Origin: an uncultured Lachnospiraceae bacterium
GTDB lineage: Bacteria; Bacillota; Clostridia; Lachnospirales; Lachnospiraceae
Direction: 5' to 3'
Assembly: GCA_910586755.1 (NCBI GenBank)
Contig: CAJUJM010000057.1
Location: 1 to 34,703 of the forward strand
Length of the DNA: 34,703 nucleotides
The translations under genes were made by a program, and so were the position numbers. The notes below the pieces were generated by a model. That model saw only the letters and a list, made by a program, of their open reading frames with translations, searched no databases and was not told where the DNA came from. This document shows positions 1 through 7,261 of this stretch, one piece after another; positions within the stretch are counted from its first letter, which is position 1, and the number at the start of each line of letters is the position of its first letter.

Positions 1-6
1 ATTTAT

Positions 7-37
7 AGTCCATATCCTTGCGGGTATGGGCTTTTTT
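7..37 (+). terminator. Intrinsic terminator ahead of thiC, possibly the end of a TPP riboswitch leader
   Basis: An 11-bp stem (arms 7-17 and 22-32, one G-T wobble) closes a 4-base loop and is followed by six T residues. It lies about 58 bases upstream of the thiC start. Thiamine operons in Clostridia are usually controlled by a TPP riboswitch whose expression platform is such a terminator, so this may be its 3' half, with the aptamer cut off by the window edge. It could equally be the terminator of an unseen upstream gene. Confidence 0.6.
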
Positions 38-94
38 CATATCATAAGGATGATTTCCTATGATATAAAAAAGCAGAGCAAAAAAGGAGGAAGC

Positions 95-1402
95 ATGAAT
101 TACAGTACACAAATGGATGCCGCCAGAAAAGGAATCCTGACCCGGGAAATGAAACTGGTGGCGGAGAAGGAACACTTTAATGAGAAGGAGCTGATGGCTC
201 TGGTAGCAGAGGGGAAAATTGCAATTCCGGCAAATAAAAGCCATACCTGCTTAGATCCTAACGGAATCGGTTCTATGCTGAAAACCAAGATCAATGTAAA
301 TTTAGGCGTCTCCAGGGACTGGAAGGATCTGGATATGGAACTTTTAAAGGTAAAGGATGCGGTGAAGATGGGAGCAGAGTCCATTATGGATCTCAGTTCT
401 TTCGGCGATACCCGGGCCTTTCGCCGCAGGCTGACGGGGGAATGTCCAGCCATTATCGGCACTGTGCCCATCTATGATGCGGTAGTCTATTACCACAAAG
501 CGTTAAAAGAAATTACTTCCAGAGAATGGATCGACATTGTAAGGATGCACGCAGAAGACGGAGTGGATTTTATGACCATCCATGTAGGAATCAATAAACA
601 GACTGCCAGGCGGTTTAAAGATGCAAAACGCCTGACCAATATTGTTTCCCGTGGAGGATCCATTATCTTTGCATGGATGGAAATGACAGGATGTGAAAAT
701 CCCTTTTATGAGTATTACGATGAGATCCTGGACATTTGTCAGGAATATGACGTGACTATGAGCTTAGGGGACGCCTGCCGTCCCGGCTGTATAGAAGATG
801 CCTCAGACATTTCCCAGATAGAAGAGCTGGTGACCCTGGGGGAGCTGACCCGCCGGGCCTGGGAAAAAAACGTACAGGTAATCATAGAAGGTCCGGGGCA
901 TATGCCTTTAAACCAGATCAGAGCCAATATGGAGATTCAAAAGACCATCTGCAAAGGAGCTCCTTTCTATGTGCTGGGTCCCCTGGTGACAGATGTTGCC
1001 CCGGGATACGACCATATTACGGCAGCCATTGGCGGAGCCATTGCAGCAGCTTACGGGGCGGCATTTTTGTGCTACGTAACCCCGGCAGAACACCTGAGAC
1101 TGCCTGATGTCAACGATGTAAGAGAAGGAATTATCGCCTCGCGCATTGCCGCCCATGCGGCGGATATTGCCAAGGGAGTTAAGGGAGCCGCCTGCTGGGA
1201 CCGGGAAATGAGTATGGCAAGGAAAAATCTGGATTGGGAGAGAATGTTTGAACTGGCTATTGATCCGGAAAAAGCAAGGGCTTACCGGGCATCTGCCAGG
1301 CCGGAGAAAGAAGATACCTGCTCCATGTGCGGCAATTTCTGCGCTGTGAAAAACATGAACCGGATTTTAGACGGAGAGATTGTCAGCATTTATGATGAAT
1401 GA
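95..1402 (+). CDS. thiC: Phosphomethylpyrimidine synthase ThiC
   Basis: ThiC is a radical SAM enzyme that rearranges aminoimidazole ribotide into HMP phosphate, the pyrimidine half of thiamine, in the cytoplasm. The 435-residue protein has the compact ThiC length. The cluster-binding cysteines are at the C-terminus, C409, C412 and C416 (C-x2-C-x3-C). This is one residue shorter than the C-x2-C-x4-C of long proteobacterial ThiC, and I believe it is normal for the compact form. The start at 95 is chosen because AAAGGAGG sits 5 bases before it; an upstream in-frame ATG at 26 lies inside the terminator and has no ribosome site. It is the first gene of a thiamine operon, followed by repeat element B and thiW. 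Confidence 0.96.
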   Translation: MNYSTQMDAARKGILTREMKLVAEKEHFNEKELMALVAEGKIAIPANKSHTCLDPNGIGSMLKTKINVNLGVSRDWKDLDMELLKVKDAVKMGAESIMDLSSFGDTRAFRRRLTGECPAIIGTVPIYDAVVYYHKALKEITSREWIDIVRMHAEDGVDFMTIHVGINKQTARRFKDAKRLTNIVSRGGSIIFAWMEMTGCENPFYEYYDEILDICQEYDVTMSLGDACRPGCIEDASDISQIEELVTLGELTRRAWEKNVQVIIEGPGHMPLNQIRANMEIQKTICKGAPFYVLGPLVTDVAPGYDHITAAIGGAIAAAYGAAFLCYVTPAEHLRLPDVNDVREGIIASRIAAHAADIAKGVKGAACWDREMSMARKNLDWERMFELAIDPEKARAYRASARPEKEDTCSMCGNFCAVKNMNRILDGEIVSIYDE

Positions 1403-1404
1403 TA

Positions 1405-1488
1405 GGAGGAAGGAAAATGCGAAGCATTTCTTAAAATGCCTTCCGACGACTTGGCAGGTGACGCCGGGCGGCGCGTGCCGATTCATTA
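1405..1488 (+). repeat. Element B copy 1: structured intergenic repeat between thiC and thiW
   Basis: This segment closely matches 19860-19943. It opens with GGAGGAAGG, then has a small hairpin AAATGC-GAA-GCATTT inside an outer stem GGAAGG (1408-1413) / CCTTCC (1439-1444). A second hairpin follows, with outer GGCA (1453-1456) / TGCC (1476-1479) and inner CGCC / GGCG around a GGGC loop. A micro-ORF starts at ATG 1417 behind GGAGG but stops after five codons (1417-1434). The downstream gene thiW has its own AGGAGG at about 1496-1501, so the element is an insertion between the thiC stop and the thiW ribosome site. Confidence 0.75.
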
Positions 1489-1508
1489 TTATACTAGGAG
1501 GAAACACT

Positions 1509-2006
1509 ATGAAAGGAAATATAAAGAAACTTGTAATCAGCGCCATGCTGGCGGCGGCAGCAGTAGCCATGTCCGGATTTTCCATCCCCATAGGGGCGTC
1601 CAAATGTTTTCCGGTACAGCATCTGTGCAATGTAATCGCCGGGGTATTTTTAGGCCCCTGGTACGGCGTGGCCATGGCATTTACCACCTCTTTGATCCGC
1701 AACCTTATTGGCACCGGAAGCTTGCTGGCCTTTCCCGGCAGTATGGTGGGAGCCTTCCTGTGCGGATACCTGTATCAGAAAACCGGTAAGCTGGCGGCGG
1801 CTTATTTTGGAGAAGTCTTCGGAACCGGAATTCTGGGAGGAATCCTGTGCTACCCGGTAGCCATGCTGCTGATGGGTAAGGAAGCGGCGCTGTTTATGTA
1901 TGTAATGCCGTTTCTTATGAGCACCTTGTGCGGCACCGCCATGGCCGTTTTTTTCATAGGCGTCATGGAAAAATCAGGGGTATTTCGTTACCTGACCAAT
2001 CTATAG
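1509..2006 (+). CDS. thiW: ThiW, S component of an ECF thiazole transporter
   Basis: This 165-residue, very hydrophobic protein has about five membrane segments and matches the ThiW family. ThiW is a substrate-binding S component of energy-coupling-factor transporters, predicted to import the thiazole precursor hydroxyethylthiazole. It would need the shared EcfA/EcfA'/EcfT module, which is not encoded here. The start at 1509 follows an AGGAGG ribosome site by 7 bases; a longer open frame back to 1380 only reads through repeat element B and the end of thiC. It sits between thiC and the thiM-thiE fusion, which fits uptake of the substrate that ThiM phosphorylates. The stop codon abuts the first copy of repeat element A. 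Confidence 0.88.
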   Translation: MKGNIKKLVISAMLAAAAVAMSGFSIPIGASKCFPVQHLCNVIAGVFLGPWYGVAMAFTTSLIRNLIGTGSLLAFPGSMVGAFLCGYLYQKTGKLAAAYFGEVFGTGILGGILCYPVAMLLMGKEAALFMYVMPFLMSTLCGTAMAVFFIGVMEKSGVFRYLTNL

Positions 2007-2110
2007 TAACCTGCATGCGCCCGGCAATGGACGCACTACCACACAGAAAAGTCTGGCGGGCGCATGGGGCATACCTGAATGCATGCCGCCTATTCGGCGG
2101 CGGATTTTCA
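2004..2110 (+). repeat. Element A unit 1 (107 bp, tandem with unit 2)
   Basis: This is the first of two nearly identical 107-bp units in direct tandem. Hairpin 1 has perfect 10-bp arms, CATGCGCCCG (2014-2023) and CGGGCGCATG (2057-2066). Hairpin 2 is GCCGCC (2085-2090), loop TATTC, GGCGGC (2096-2101). The unit starts at the thiW stop codon (TAG TAA) and the same TAGTAA string reappears at each unit junction. An incidental 32-codon ORF (2015-2113) has no ribosome site. Confidence 0.85.
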
Positions 2111-2217
2111 TAGTAAACCTGCATGCGCCCGGCAATGGACGCACTACCACACAGAAAAGTCTGGCGGGCGCATGGGGCATACCTGAACTTATGCCGCCTG
2201 TCGGCGGCGGATTTTCA
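2111..2217 (+). repeat. Element A unit 2 (107 bp)
   Basis: The unit repeats 2004-2110 with only a few differences: one extra A near the start, CTT for GCA after CTGAA, and a TGTC loop in place of TATTC. The GCCGCC/GGCGGC stem and both 10-bp arms are kept exactly. It ends 11 bases before the GAGGG ribosome site of the thiM-thiE fusion, so it lies in the mRNA just ahead of that gene. Confidence 0.85.
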
Positions 2218-2238
2218 TAGTAAACACGAGGGATAGGC

Positions 2239-3813
2239 ATGAACATGATAGAACAACTGAGAAAACAAACCCCCAGAGTCCACTGTATTACCAACTATGT
2301 CACTGCCGGGAGCGTGGCAAACTTTGTTTTGGCATCAGGAGGTTCCCCCATTATGGCTTCCAGTGTCAAAGAGGTGGAAGAGGTTACCGCAATCTGTAAC
2401 AGCTTAGTAATCAATCTGGGAACTTTGGAAGAGGCGGCTGTTCCGGCTATGATTCTGGCCGGAAAAAAAGCGGCCGCTTTGGGACATCCGATTATCCTGG
2501 ATCCGGTAGGAGCAGGCGCTTCCGGATTCCGCCTTAAAACCGCTTTGTCCATTCTCTCCCGGATTCCCGTAACCGTGATTCGGGGAAACGGAACGGAAAT
2601 TCGGATTTTGGCAGAGATGGGGGGAGATTCCTGTGGAATTGACGCCGCCCTTTCGGACAGGACAGAGCCCGGGAATTGGAGGGAAAAGGCCAAAACAGCC
2701 GCAGGTCTTGCAAAGCGCTATGGCTGTATTGTGGCAATGACAGGGGAACTGGATTTGGTAACAGACGGGGAGCGAATCTGCCGGATAAAAAACGGTCATC
2801 CCTGGATGGCGAAAATTACCGGAAGCGGTTGTATGCTGGACGGTCTGCTGGGAGTCTGGCTGGGGGCTGCAGAAGCCAGCAGCATCAGTACAAAGTCTGC
2901 CTTTTTTATCACGTGCCAGGCCCTTTCTGCCTACGGTATAATGGGGGAGCTGGCTTATGAAAGGACAAAGGCAGCAGGAGGGAATATCGGAGTTTTTAAT
3001 CAGGCTTTTATGGATGCCGGGGCCTTGCTGAAGGATCAGGATTTAGAAAGCCGTAGCAAAATAGGCTGGGGGTTTCTGGAGGAGGAAACAGAGTCAGGAG
3101 ACCACGGGAAAAGCTCAAATTTGCTTTGGACAAAAGAGCGGGTAGAAAAAGCTCTCTGTCTTTACGGGGTCACGGATCGGAGATTCACCAGGGACTTTAA
3201 AGAGTTTCTCGCTCAAATTGAGGCGGCCATAAAGGGCGGGGTCACCATGATTCAGCTTCGGGAAAAGGACATGGAATTTCCGGAGCTTTTTAAAGAAGCC
3301 GTAGAAATAAGGAAACTTACCAGAGAATACGGGATTCCCCTGATTATTAATGATAACCTGCTGGCTGCCTTAGCCTGCGGGGCTGACGGCCTTCACATCG
3401 GACAAGGGGATATGGAGGCAAAAACCGCCCGGATTCTCTTAGGGAGAGATAAAATTTTAGGTGTGACAGCCAAAACACCTGCTCAGGCCCGGGAGGCAGA
3501 AAAGGCGGGAGCCGACTATCTGGGAAGCGGAGCGGTTTTTGGGACAAATACCAAGCCGGACGCAAAATATATGACTTACGAAACCCTTTATGAGATTTGC
3601 CGCAGTGTGGACCTTCCGGTGGCAGCCATCGGCGGGATTGACTGGGGGAATATAGAAAAGCTGAAAGGGAGCGGCATCGCCGGGGTGGCAGTAGTTTCCG
3701 GGGTATTCGGGAAACCGGATGTGGAAGAAGCGGCCAGACAATTAAAGAGGAAGGCAGAAAAGCTGAGAAAAAGCAAATGTAACAGTTCAGGCAGCGGAAA
3801 GGACCCAGAATGA
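2239..3813 (+). CDS. thiM-thiE: Bifunctional hydroxyethylthiazole kinase / thiamine phosphate synthase (ThiM-ThiE fusion)
   Basis: A single 524-residue frame joins two thiamine enzymes. Residues 1-265 are ThiM, which phosphorylates hydroxyethylthiazole; GSGC with Cys198 matches the conserved ThiM active-site cysteine. Residues 268-300 form a polar linker. Residues 305-515 are ThiE, which couples HMP pyrophosphate to thiazole phosphate; visible motifs are QLREKD (339-344), NDN (371-373), the HIGQGD loop (386-391), GTNTK (435-439) and IGGID (464-468). The domain order is ThiM then ThiE, opposite to yeast Thi6. The start at 2239 has GAGGG 6 bases upstream; 2245 is a weaker alternative. It overlaps thiD by 4 bases (ATGA), so translation is probably coupled. 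Confidence 0.94.
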   Translation: MNMIEQLRKQTPRVHCITNYVTAGSVANFVLASGGSPIMASSVKEVEEVTAICNSLVINLGTLEEAAVPAMILAGKKAAALGHPIILDPVGAGASGFRLKTALSILSRIPVTVIRGNGTEIRILAEMGGDSCGIDAALSDRTEPGNWREKAKTAAGLAKRYGCIVAMTGELDLVTDGERICRIKNGHPWMAKITGSGCMLDGLLGVWLGAAEASSISTKSAFFITCQALSAYGIMGELAYERTKAAGGNIGVFNQAFMDAGALLKDQDLESRSKIGWGFLEEETESGDHGKSSNLLWTKERVEKALCLYGVTDRRFTRDFKEFLAQIEAAIKGGVTMIQLREKDMEFPELFKEAVEIRKLTREYGIPLIINDNLLAALACGADGLHIGQGDMEAKTARILLGRDKILGVTAKTPAQAREAEKAGADYLGSGAVFGTNTKPDAKYMTYETLYEICRSVDLPVAAIGGIDWGNIEKLKGSGIAGVAVVSGVFGKPDVEEAARQLKRKAEKLRKSKCNSSGSGKDPE

Positions 3814-4616
3814 GAACAGCATTGACCATAGCCGGATCCGACAGCAGCGGCGGAGCCGGGATTCAGGCAGATTTAAAAACCATGAGCGGGTTTGGGGTTT
3901 ACGGTATGAGCGTTATCACTGCTGTCACAGCCCAGAATACTCTGGGGATAACCAGAATCCGGCAGATAGAGCCGGAGATGATAGAGGCCCAGATAGACTC
4001 TGTGTTTACGGATATCTATCCTGACTCGGTAAAGCTGGGCATGCTGGGGGACAAAGAAGCGGTGGCAGCGGCAGCCCGTAAACTTAAAGAATATGGAGCT
4101 GGTAATGTTGTCCTGGATCCGGTAATGGCTTCTACCAGCGGCAGCAGACTTCTGGAGAAAGAAGCCATTGAGATTATGAAAGAAGAGCTTTTGCCTCTGG
4201 CAGATTTGGTGACGCCCAACCTGCCGGAGGCAGAAGCTTTAACCGGAATGAAAATCCGCACCAGAGAAGAAATGGAGCAGGCGGCCGGAATTCTGGGGAA
4301 ATTTTGCCCGGGAGTCCTGATAAAAGGCGGACACATGGCAGGCGGCCCATCCCCCTGCGCTCAGGCAGAGGATGTGCTGTACACACATGGAAAGCATCTA
4401 TGGTTTTCGGCGCCCTTTCTTGTCACTTCCAATACTCACGGAACCGGATGCACCTTATCCTCTGCCATTGCCTCCTGCCTGGCTCTGGGCTATTCCCTGG
4501 AGGAAAGTGTTAAATTGGGAAAACAATACTTAACTGCCGCCCTGTCCTCCTGCCTGAATCTGGGCAGAGGAAACGGACCGCTCCGCCATTTTGCCTTCAC
4601 TCCGCCACAATCGTAA
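3810..4616 (+). CDS. thiD: Hydroxymethylpyrimidine / phosphomethylpyrimidine kinase ThiD
   Basis: ThiD phosphorylates HMP and HMP phosphate to the pyrophosphate used by ThiE. The 268 residues fit the family, with the ribokinase-fold N-terminal motif GSDSSGGAGIQAD (residues 9-21) and the C-terminal anion-hole motif NTHGTGC (208-214). The ATG overlaps the fusion gene stop by 4 bases, after a GGAAAGGA-like site. It is the last gene of the thiamine operon. Its final 20 bases overlap the 3' end of the convergent NusG-II gene, and no clear terminator directly follows it. Confidence 0.95.
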   Translation: MRTALTIAGSDSSGGAGIQADLKTMSGFGVYGMSVITAVTAQNTLGITRIRQIEPEMIEAQIDSVFTDIYPDSVKLGMLGDKEAVAAAARKLKEYGAGNVVLDPVMASTSGSRLLEKEAIEIMKEELLPLADLVTPNLPEAEALTGMKIRTREEMEQAAGILGKFCPGVLIKGGHMAGGPSPCAQAEDVLYTHGKHLWFSAPFLVTSNTHGTGCTLSSAIASCLALGYSLEESVKLGKQYLTAALSSCLNLGRGNGPLRHFAFTPPQS

Positions 4617-4938
4617 CAATCATCCGGTTAGGCAGGCAGGCGATAGTAGAGCCGTTCTGGCTCTGTTTTCCCTGCCGGACGCAGACTTTGTCCGGACAAG
4701 AGGCAGATTCACACCAGATTTCCCCGTTTTTTATAATTAAATGATTGGTTTCCCCATGAAGGCCGGTGACAAGAAACTCCTGATCCTTTTTTAAATCCAA
4801 AGAGGCGATTACTTCCCCGTCTGCAGATACCCGGGCAATAGCGGCCGGGGCAGAAAACAGCAGCTTTTGTCCCAGAGCCCATGCTGAGGCAATGAGAAAA
4901 AGAATGATTACTAAGATAAGTTCCCGTTTATATTTCAC
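4597..4938 (-). CDS. NusG domain II-containing membrane-anchored protein
   Basis: This 113-residue protein has an N-terminal membrane segment (about residues 6-27) and a small exported domain like NusG domain II (DUF1312 type). Four cysteines lie in the exported part (C76, C81, C86, C101), of which the first three form C-x4-C-x4-C. The family's biochemical role is not established; it often sits beside Gx transporters, as here, where the two are divergent. The start is GTG at 4938, chosen for AGGAGT 9 bases upstream. Its 3' end overlaps thiD by 20 bases on the opposite strand. Confidence 0.8.
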   Translation of the reverse strand: MKYKRELILVIILFLIASAWALGQKLLFSAPAAIARVSADGEVIASLDLKKDQEFLVTGLHGETNHLIIKNGEIWCESASCPDKVCVRQGKQSQNGSTIACLPNRMIVTIVAE

Positions 4939-5036
4939 GTCTTGTTTACTCCTATAGAAGGTAAATAGAATCCCTAACTGCTACAATATTTTAGCATATG
5001 AAAAAGGGAAAATGCAACAGGAAAAGAAAAGGAGTT

Positions 5037-5078
5037 AGCCCAGGTTAATTGACAAAGCCTGGGCTTATTTATTACAAT
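5037..5078 (+). promoter_or_regulatory. Promoter with palindromic operator upstream of the Gx transporter gene
   Basis: TTGACA (5049-5054) and TACAAT (5073-5078) are separated by 18 bases. The -35 box lies in the loop of a perfect 8-bp inverted repeat, AGCCCAGG (5037-5044) and CCTGGGCT (5058-5065). Such an arrangement suits a repressor site. The hairpin is also followed by TTATTTATT and could act as a weak terminator for transcripts reading through from the thiamine operon. Confidence 0.5.
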
Positions 5079-5107
5079 GTCATATATATCAAAGGAGCGA
5101 GTTTTCC

Positions 5108-5662
5108 ATGACAAAAAGAAATCATGCCTCCCCGGCCGGGAAAGTGGCATTATATGGAATTTTAATTTCTCTGGCCTTTATTTTCAGCTATATTGAATCC
5201 CTGTTTCCCATTAGCCTGGCGGTTCCCGGGATAAAGCTGGGACTGGCAAACCTGGTGGCGGTGACAGGGCTTTATACCATAGGCGTTCCGGGAACCATTG
5301 CAGTAAGCCTGGTGCGTATCGTCCTTTCCAGCCTGCTGTTCGGAGCCGGATTTTCTTCCATGATGTATGGACTGGCCGGCGGGGCGTTAAGCCTTGCGGT
5401 GATGATTATCTGTAAAAAATGCCATTTGTTCAGCCATGTAGGCGTCAGTATCCTGGGCGGGGCCGCCCACAATCTGGGCCAGCTTATAGTGGCGGCATTG
5501 GTGTTAGATACTTCTGTATTCGTCTATTTCCCTGTCCTTCTCATTGCGGGAACCATAGCCGGGGCCTGTGTAGGGGTACTGGGAGGAATTGTCACAGGCC
5601 GAATCAAAAAATATGTAGGGCCCATTGTGTTATCACAGCAAAACAGGTATAATAAAAGATAA
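5108..5662 (+). CDS. Gx transporter family membrane protein (HepA/Hpre_diP_synt_I-like)
   Basis: This 184-residue protein has about five to six membrane segments and matches the Gx transporter family, historically annotated as heptaprenyl diphosphate synthase component I from homology rather than proven activity. It resembles ECF S components in size and fold, so a role in substrate uptake is plausible, with the substrate unknown. AAAGGAGCGA lies before the ATG at 5108. It is divergent from the NusG-II gene, a usual genomic partner. galT follows 72 bases downstream with its own AGGAGG. Confidence 0.8.
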   Translation: MTKRNHASPAGKVALYGILISLAFIFSYIESLFPISLAVPGIKLGLANLVAVTGLYTIGVPGTIAVSLVRIVLSSLLFGAGFSSMMYGLAGGALSLAVMIICKKCHLFSHVGVSILGGAAHNLGQLIVAALVLDTSVFVYFPVLLIAGTIAGACVGVLGGIVTGRIKKYVGPIVLSQQNRYNKR

Positions 5663-5734
5663 CACGGGGCAGAAGGAAAACCGCAAAAATAAGCGTCTCC
5701 TGCCCGGAAACTTTGAAAACCAGGAGGAATTGCC

Positions 5735-7261
5735 ATGGTATACGATGCAATTAAAGGATTGGTAGAATACGGCTTAAAGGCCGGGCTGATTACAGAGGCA
5801 GACCGGATCTATGCCACCAATCAGATTCTTGATGTGATGAAAATGGACGAGTATGAGGAGCCGGAAGGACCGGCAGAGTCCCGGGATCTGGAGTCGATTT
5901 TAAAGGAGCTGCTGGATGCGGCCTGCCAGACCGGCGTGATTCCGGAAGACAGTATTACCTACCGGGATTTATTTGATACCCAGCTGATGAACTGTCTTAT
6001 GCCCCGTCCCAGCCAAGTGATAGAAGCTTTCTGGAAGCACTATGACAACTCTCCCCAGGAAGCCACAGACTACTATTACAAATTAAGCCAGGATTCCGAT
6101 TATATCCGCCGTTACCGGGTTTGCAGGGATATGAAGTGGAAAACTTCCACCCCCTACGGCGATTTGGATATTACCGTCAACTTATCCAAACCGGAAAAAG
6201 ATCCCAAAGCCATTGCTGCCGCCAAGTCAGCCAAGCAGAGCGGTTATCCCAAGTGCCTGCTGTGCCGGGAAAATGAAGGTTACGCAGGCCGCGCCAACCA
6301 TCCGGCCAGAAACAACCACCGGATTATTCCCATTACCGTCAACGATTCCCAGTGGGGGTTCCAGTATTCCCCCTATGTATACTATAACGAGCACTGTATT
6401 GTGTTTAACGGACAGCACATCCCCATGAAGATCGAAAAGGCAACCTTTGTAAAGCTGTTTGACTTTGTAAAGCTGTTCCCCCACTATTTCCTGGGATCTA
6501 ATGCGGATTTGCCCATTGTTGGCGGATCTATTTTAAGCCACGACCATTTCCAGGGCGGCCGCTACACTTTTGCCATGGCCAAAGCCCCCATGGAGAAACG
6601 GTTTATTATGGAAGGATTTGAGGATGTGGAAGCAGGGATTGTCCACTGGCCCATGTCCGTTCTCCGTCTCAGAGGCGAAGATCCGGATCGGCTTATTGAG
6701 CTGGGAGATAAGGTTTTACAGGCGTGGAGAAGCTATACAGATGAAGATGCATTTATCTATGCAGAGACCGAAGGAGAACCTCACAACACCATTACGCCCA
6801 TTGCCAGAAAATCAGAAGGCGTTTATGAGCTGGATCTGGTGCTGAGAAACAACATTACCACCGAAGAATTCCCTTTGGGCGTATACCATCCCCATCAGGA
6901 ATTGCATCATATTAAAAAGGAAAATATTGGTCTCATCGAGGTTATGGGCCTGGCAGTTCTTCCTTCCAGGTTAAAGACCGAGCTGTCGGATTTGGCAGAA
7001 TACATAATAGAAGGAAAGGATATCCGCAGCAATGAGACTCTGGAAAAGCACGCGGACTGGGTGGAGGAATTCCTTCCCAAATATGACAAAATTACCAGAG
7101 ACAATATAGATGAGATTTTGAGAGAACAGGTAGGCCTGGTATTCTCCAGAGTCCTGGAGGATGCGGGTGTTTACAAATGCACAGAAAAAGGCCGCCAGGA
7201 CTTTGGAAAATTTTTATACAGCCTGGGATTTACAGATTCAACTTTAAATCCCCGTCCTTAA
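5735..7261 (+). CDS. galT: UDP-glucose-hexose-1-phosphate uridylyltransferase, class II GalT
   Basis: GalT exchanges UMP between UDP-glucose and galactose-1-phosphate in the Leloir pathway. At 508 residues it has the length of the class II form found in Firmicutes, not the roughly 350-residue E. coli type. The motif SHDHFQGGRY (268-277) carries the catalytic histidine region. The start at 5735 has AGGAGGA 6 bases upstream. No galK, galE or galM is nearby, so it is an isolated Leloir gene here. Its last 32 bases overlap the 3' end of the convergent PTS IIC-like gene. Confidence 0.93.
   Translation: MVYDAIKGLVEYGLKAGLITEADRIYATNQILDVMKMDEYEEPEGPAESRDLESILKELLDAACQTGVIPEDSITYRDLFDTQLMNCLMPRPSQVIEAFWKHYDNSPQEATDYYYKLSQDSDYIRRYRVCRDMKWKTSTPYGDLDITVNLSKPEKDPKAIAAAKSAKQSGYPKCLLCRENEGYAGRANHPARNNHRIIPITVNDSQWGFQYSPYVYYNEHCIVFNGQHIPMKIEKATFVKLFDFVKLFPHYFLGSNADLPIVGGSILSHDHFQGGRYTFAMAKAPMEKRFIMEGFEDVEAGIVHWPMSVLRLRGEDPDRLIELGDKVLQAWRSYTDEDAFIYAETEGEPHNTITPIARKSEGVYELDLVLRNNITTEEFPLGVYHPHQELHHIKKENIGLIEVMGLAVLPSRLKTELSDLAEYIIEGKDIRSNETLEKHADWVEEFLPKYDKITRDNIDEILREQVGLVFSRVLEDAGVYKCTEKGRQDFGKFLYSLGFTDSTLNPRP

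Noticed and set aside
95..1402. ThiC as an inactive enzyme because the cysteine motif is C-x2-C-x3-C
   Set aside because: All three cysteines are present, and I believe the one-residue-shorter spacing is normal for the compact ThiC form.
2001..2294. A 97-codon minus-strand frame with an internal duplicated segment
   Set aside because: It is the reverse reading of the tandem element A units and runs into the thiM-thiE start, with no ribosome site.
5667..5708. GGGCAG/CTGCCC inverted repeat ahead of galT as a terminator
   Set aside because: The stem is only about 6 bp with a 30-base loop and no T tract.
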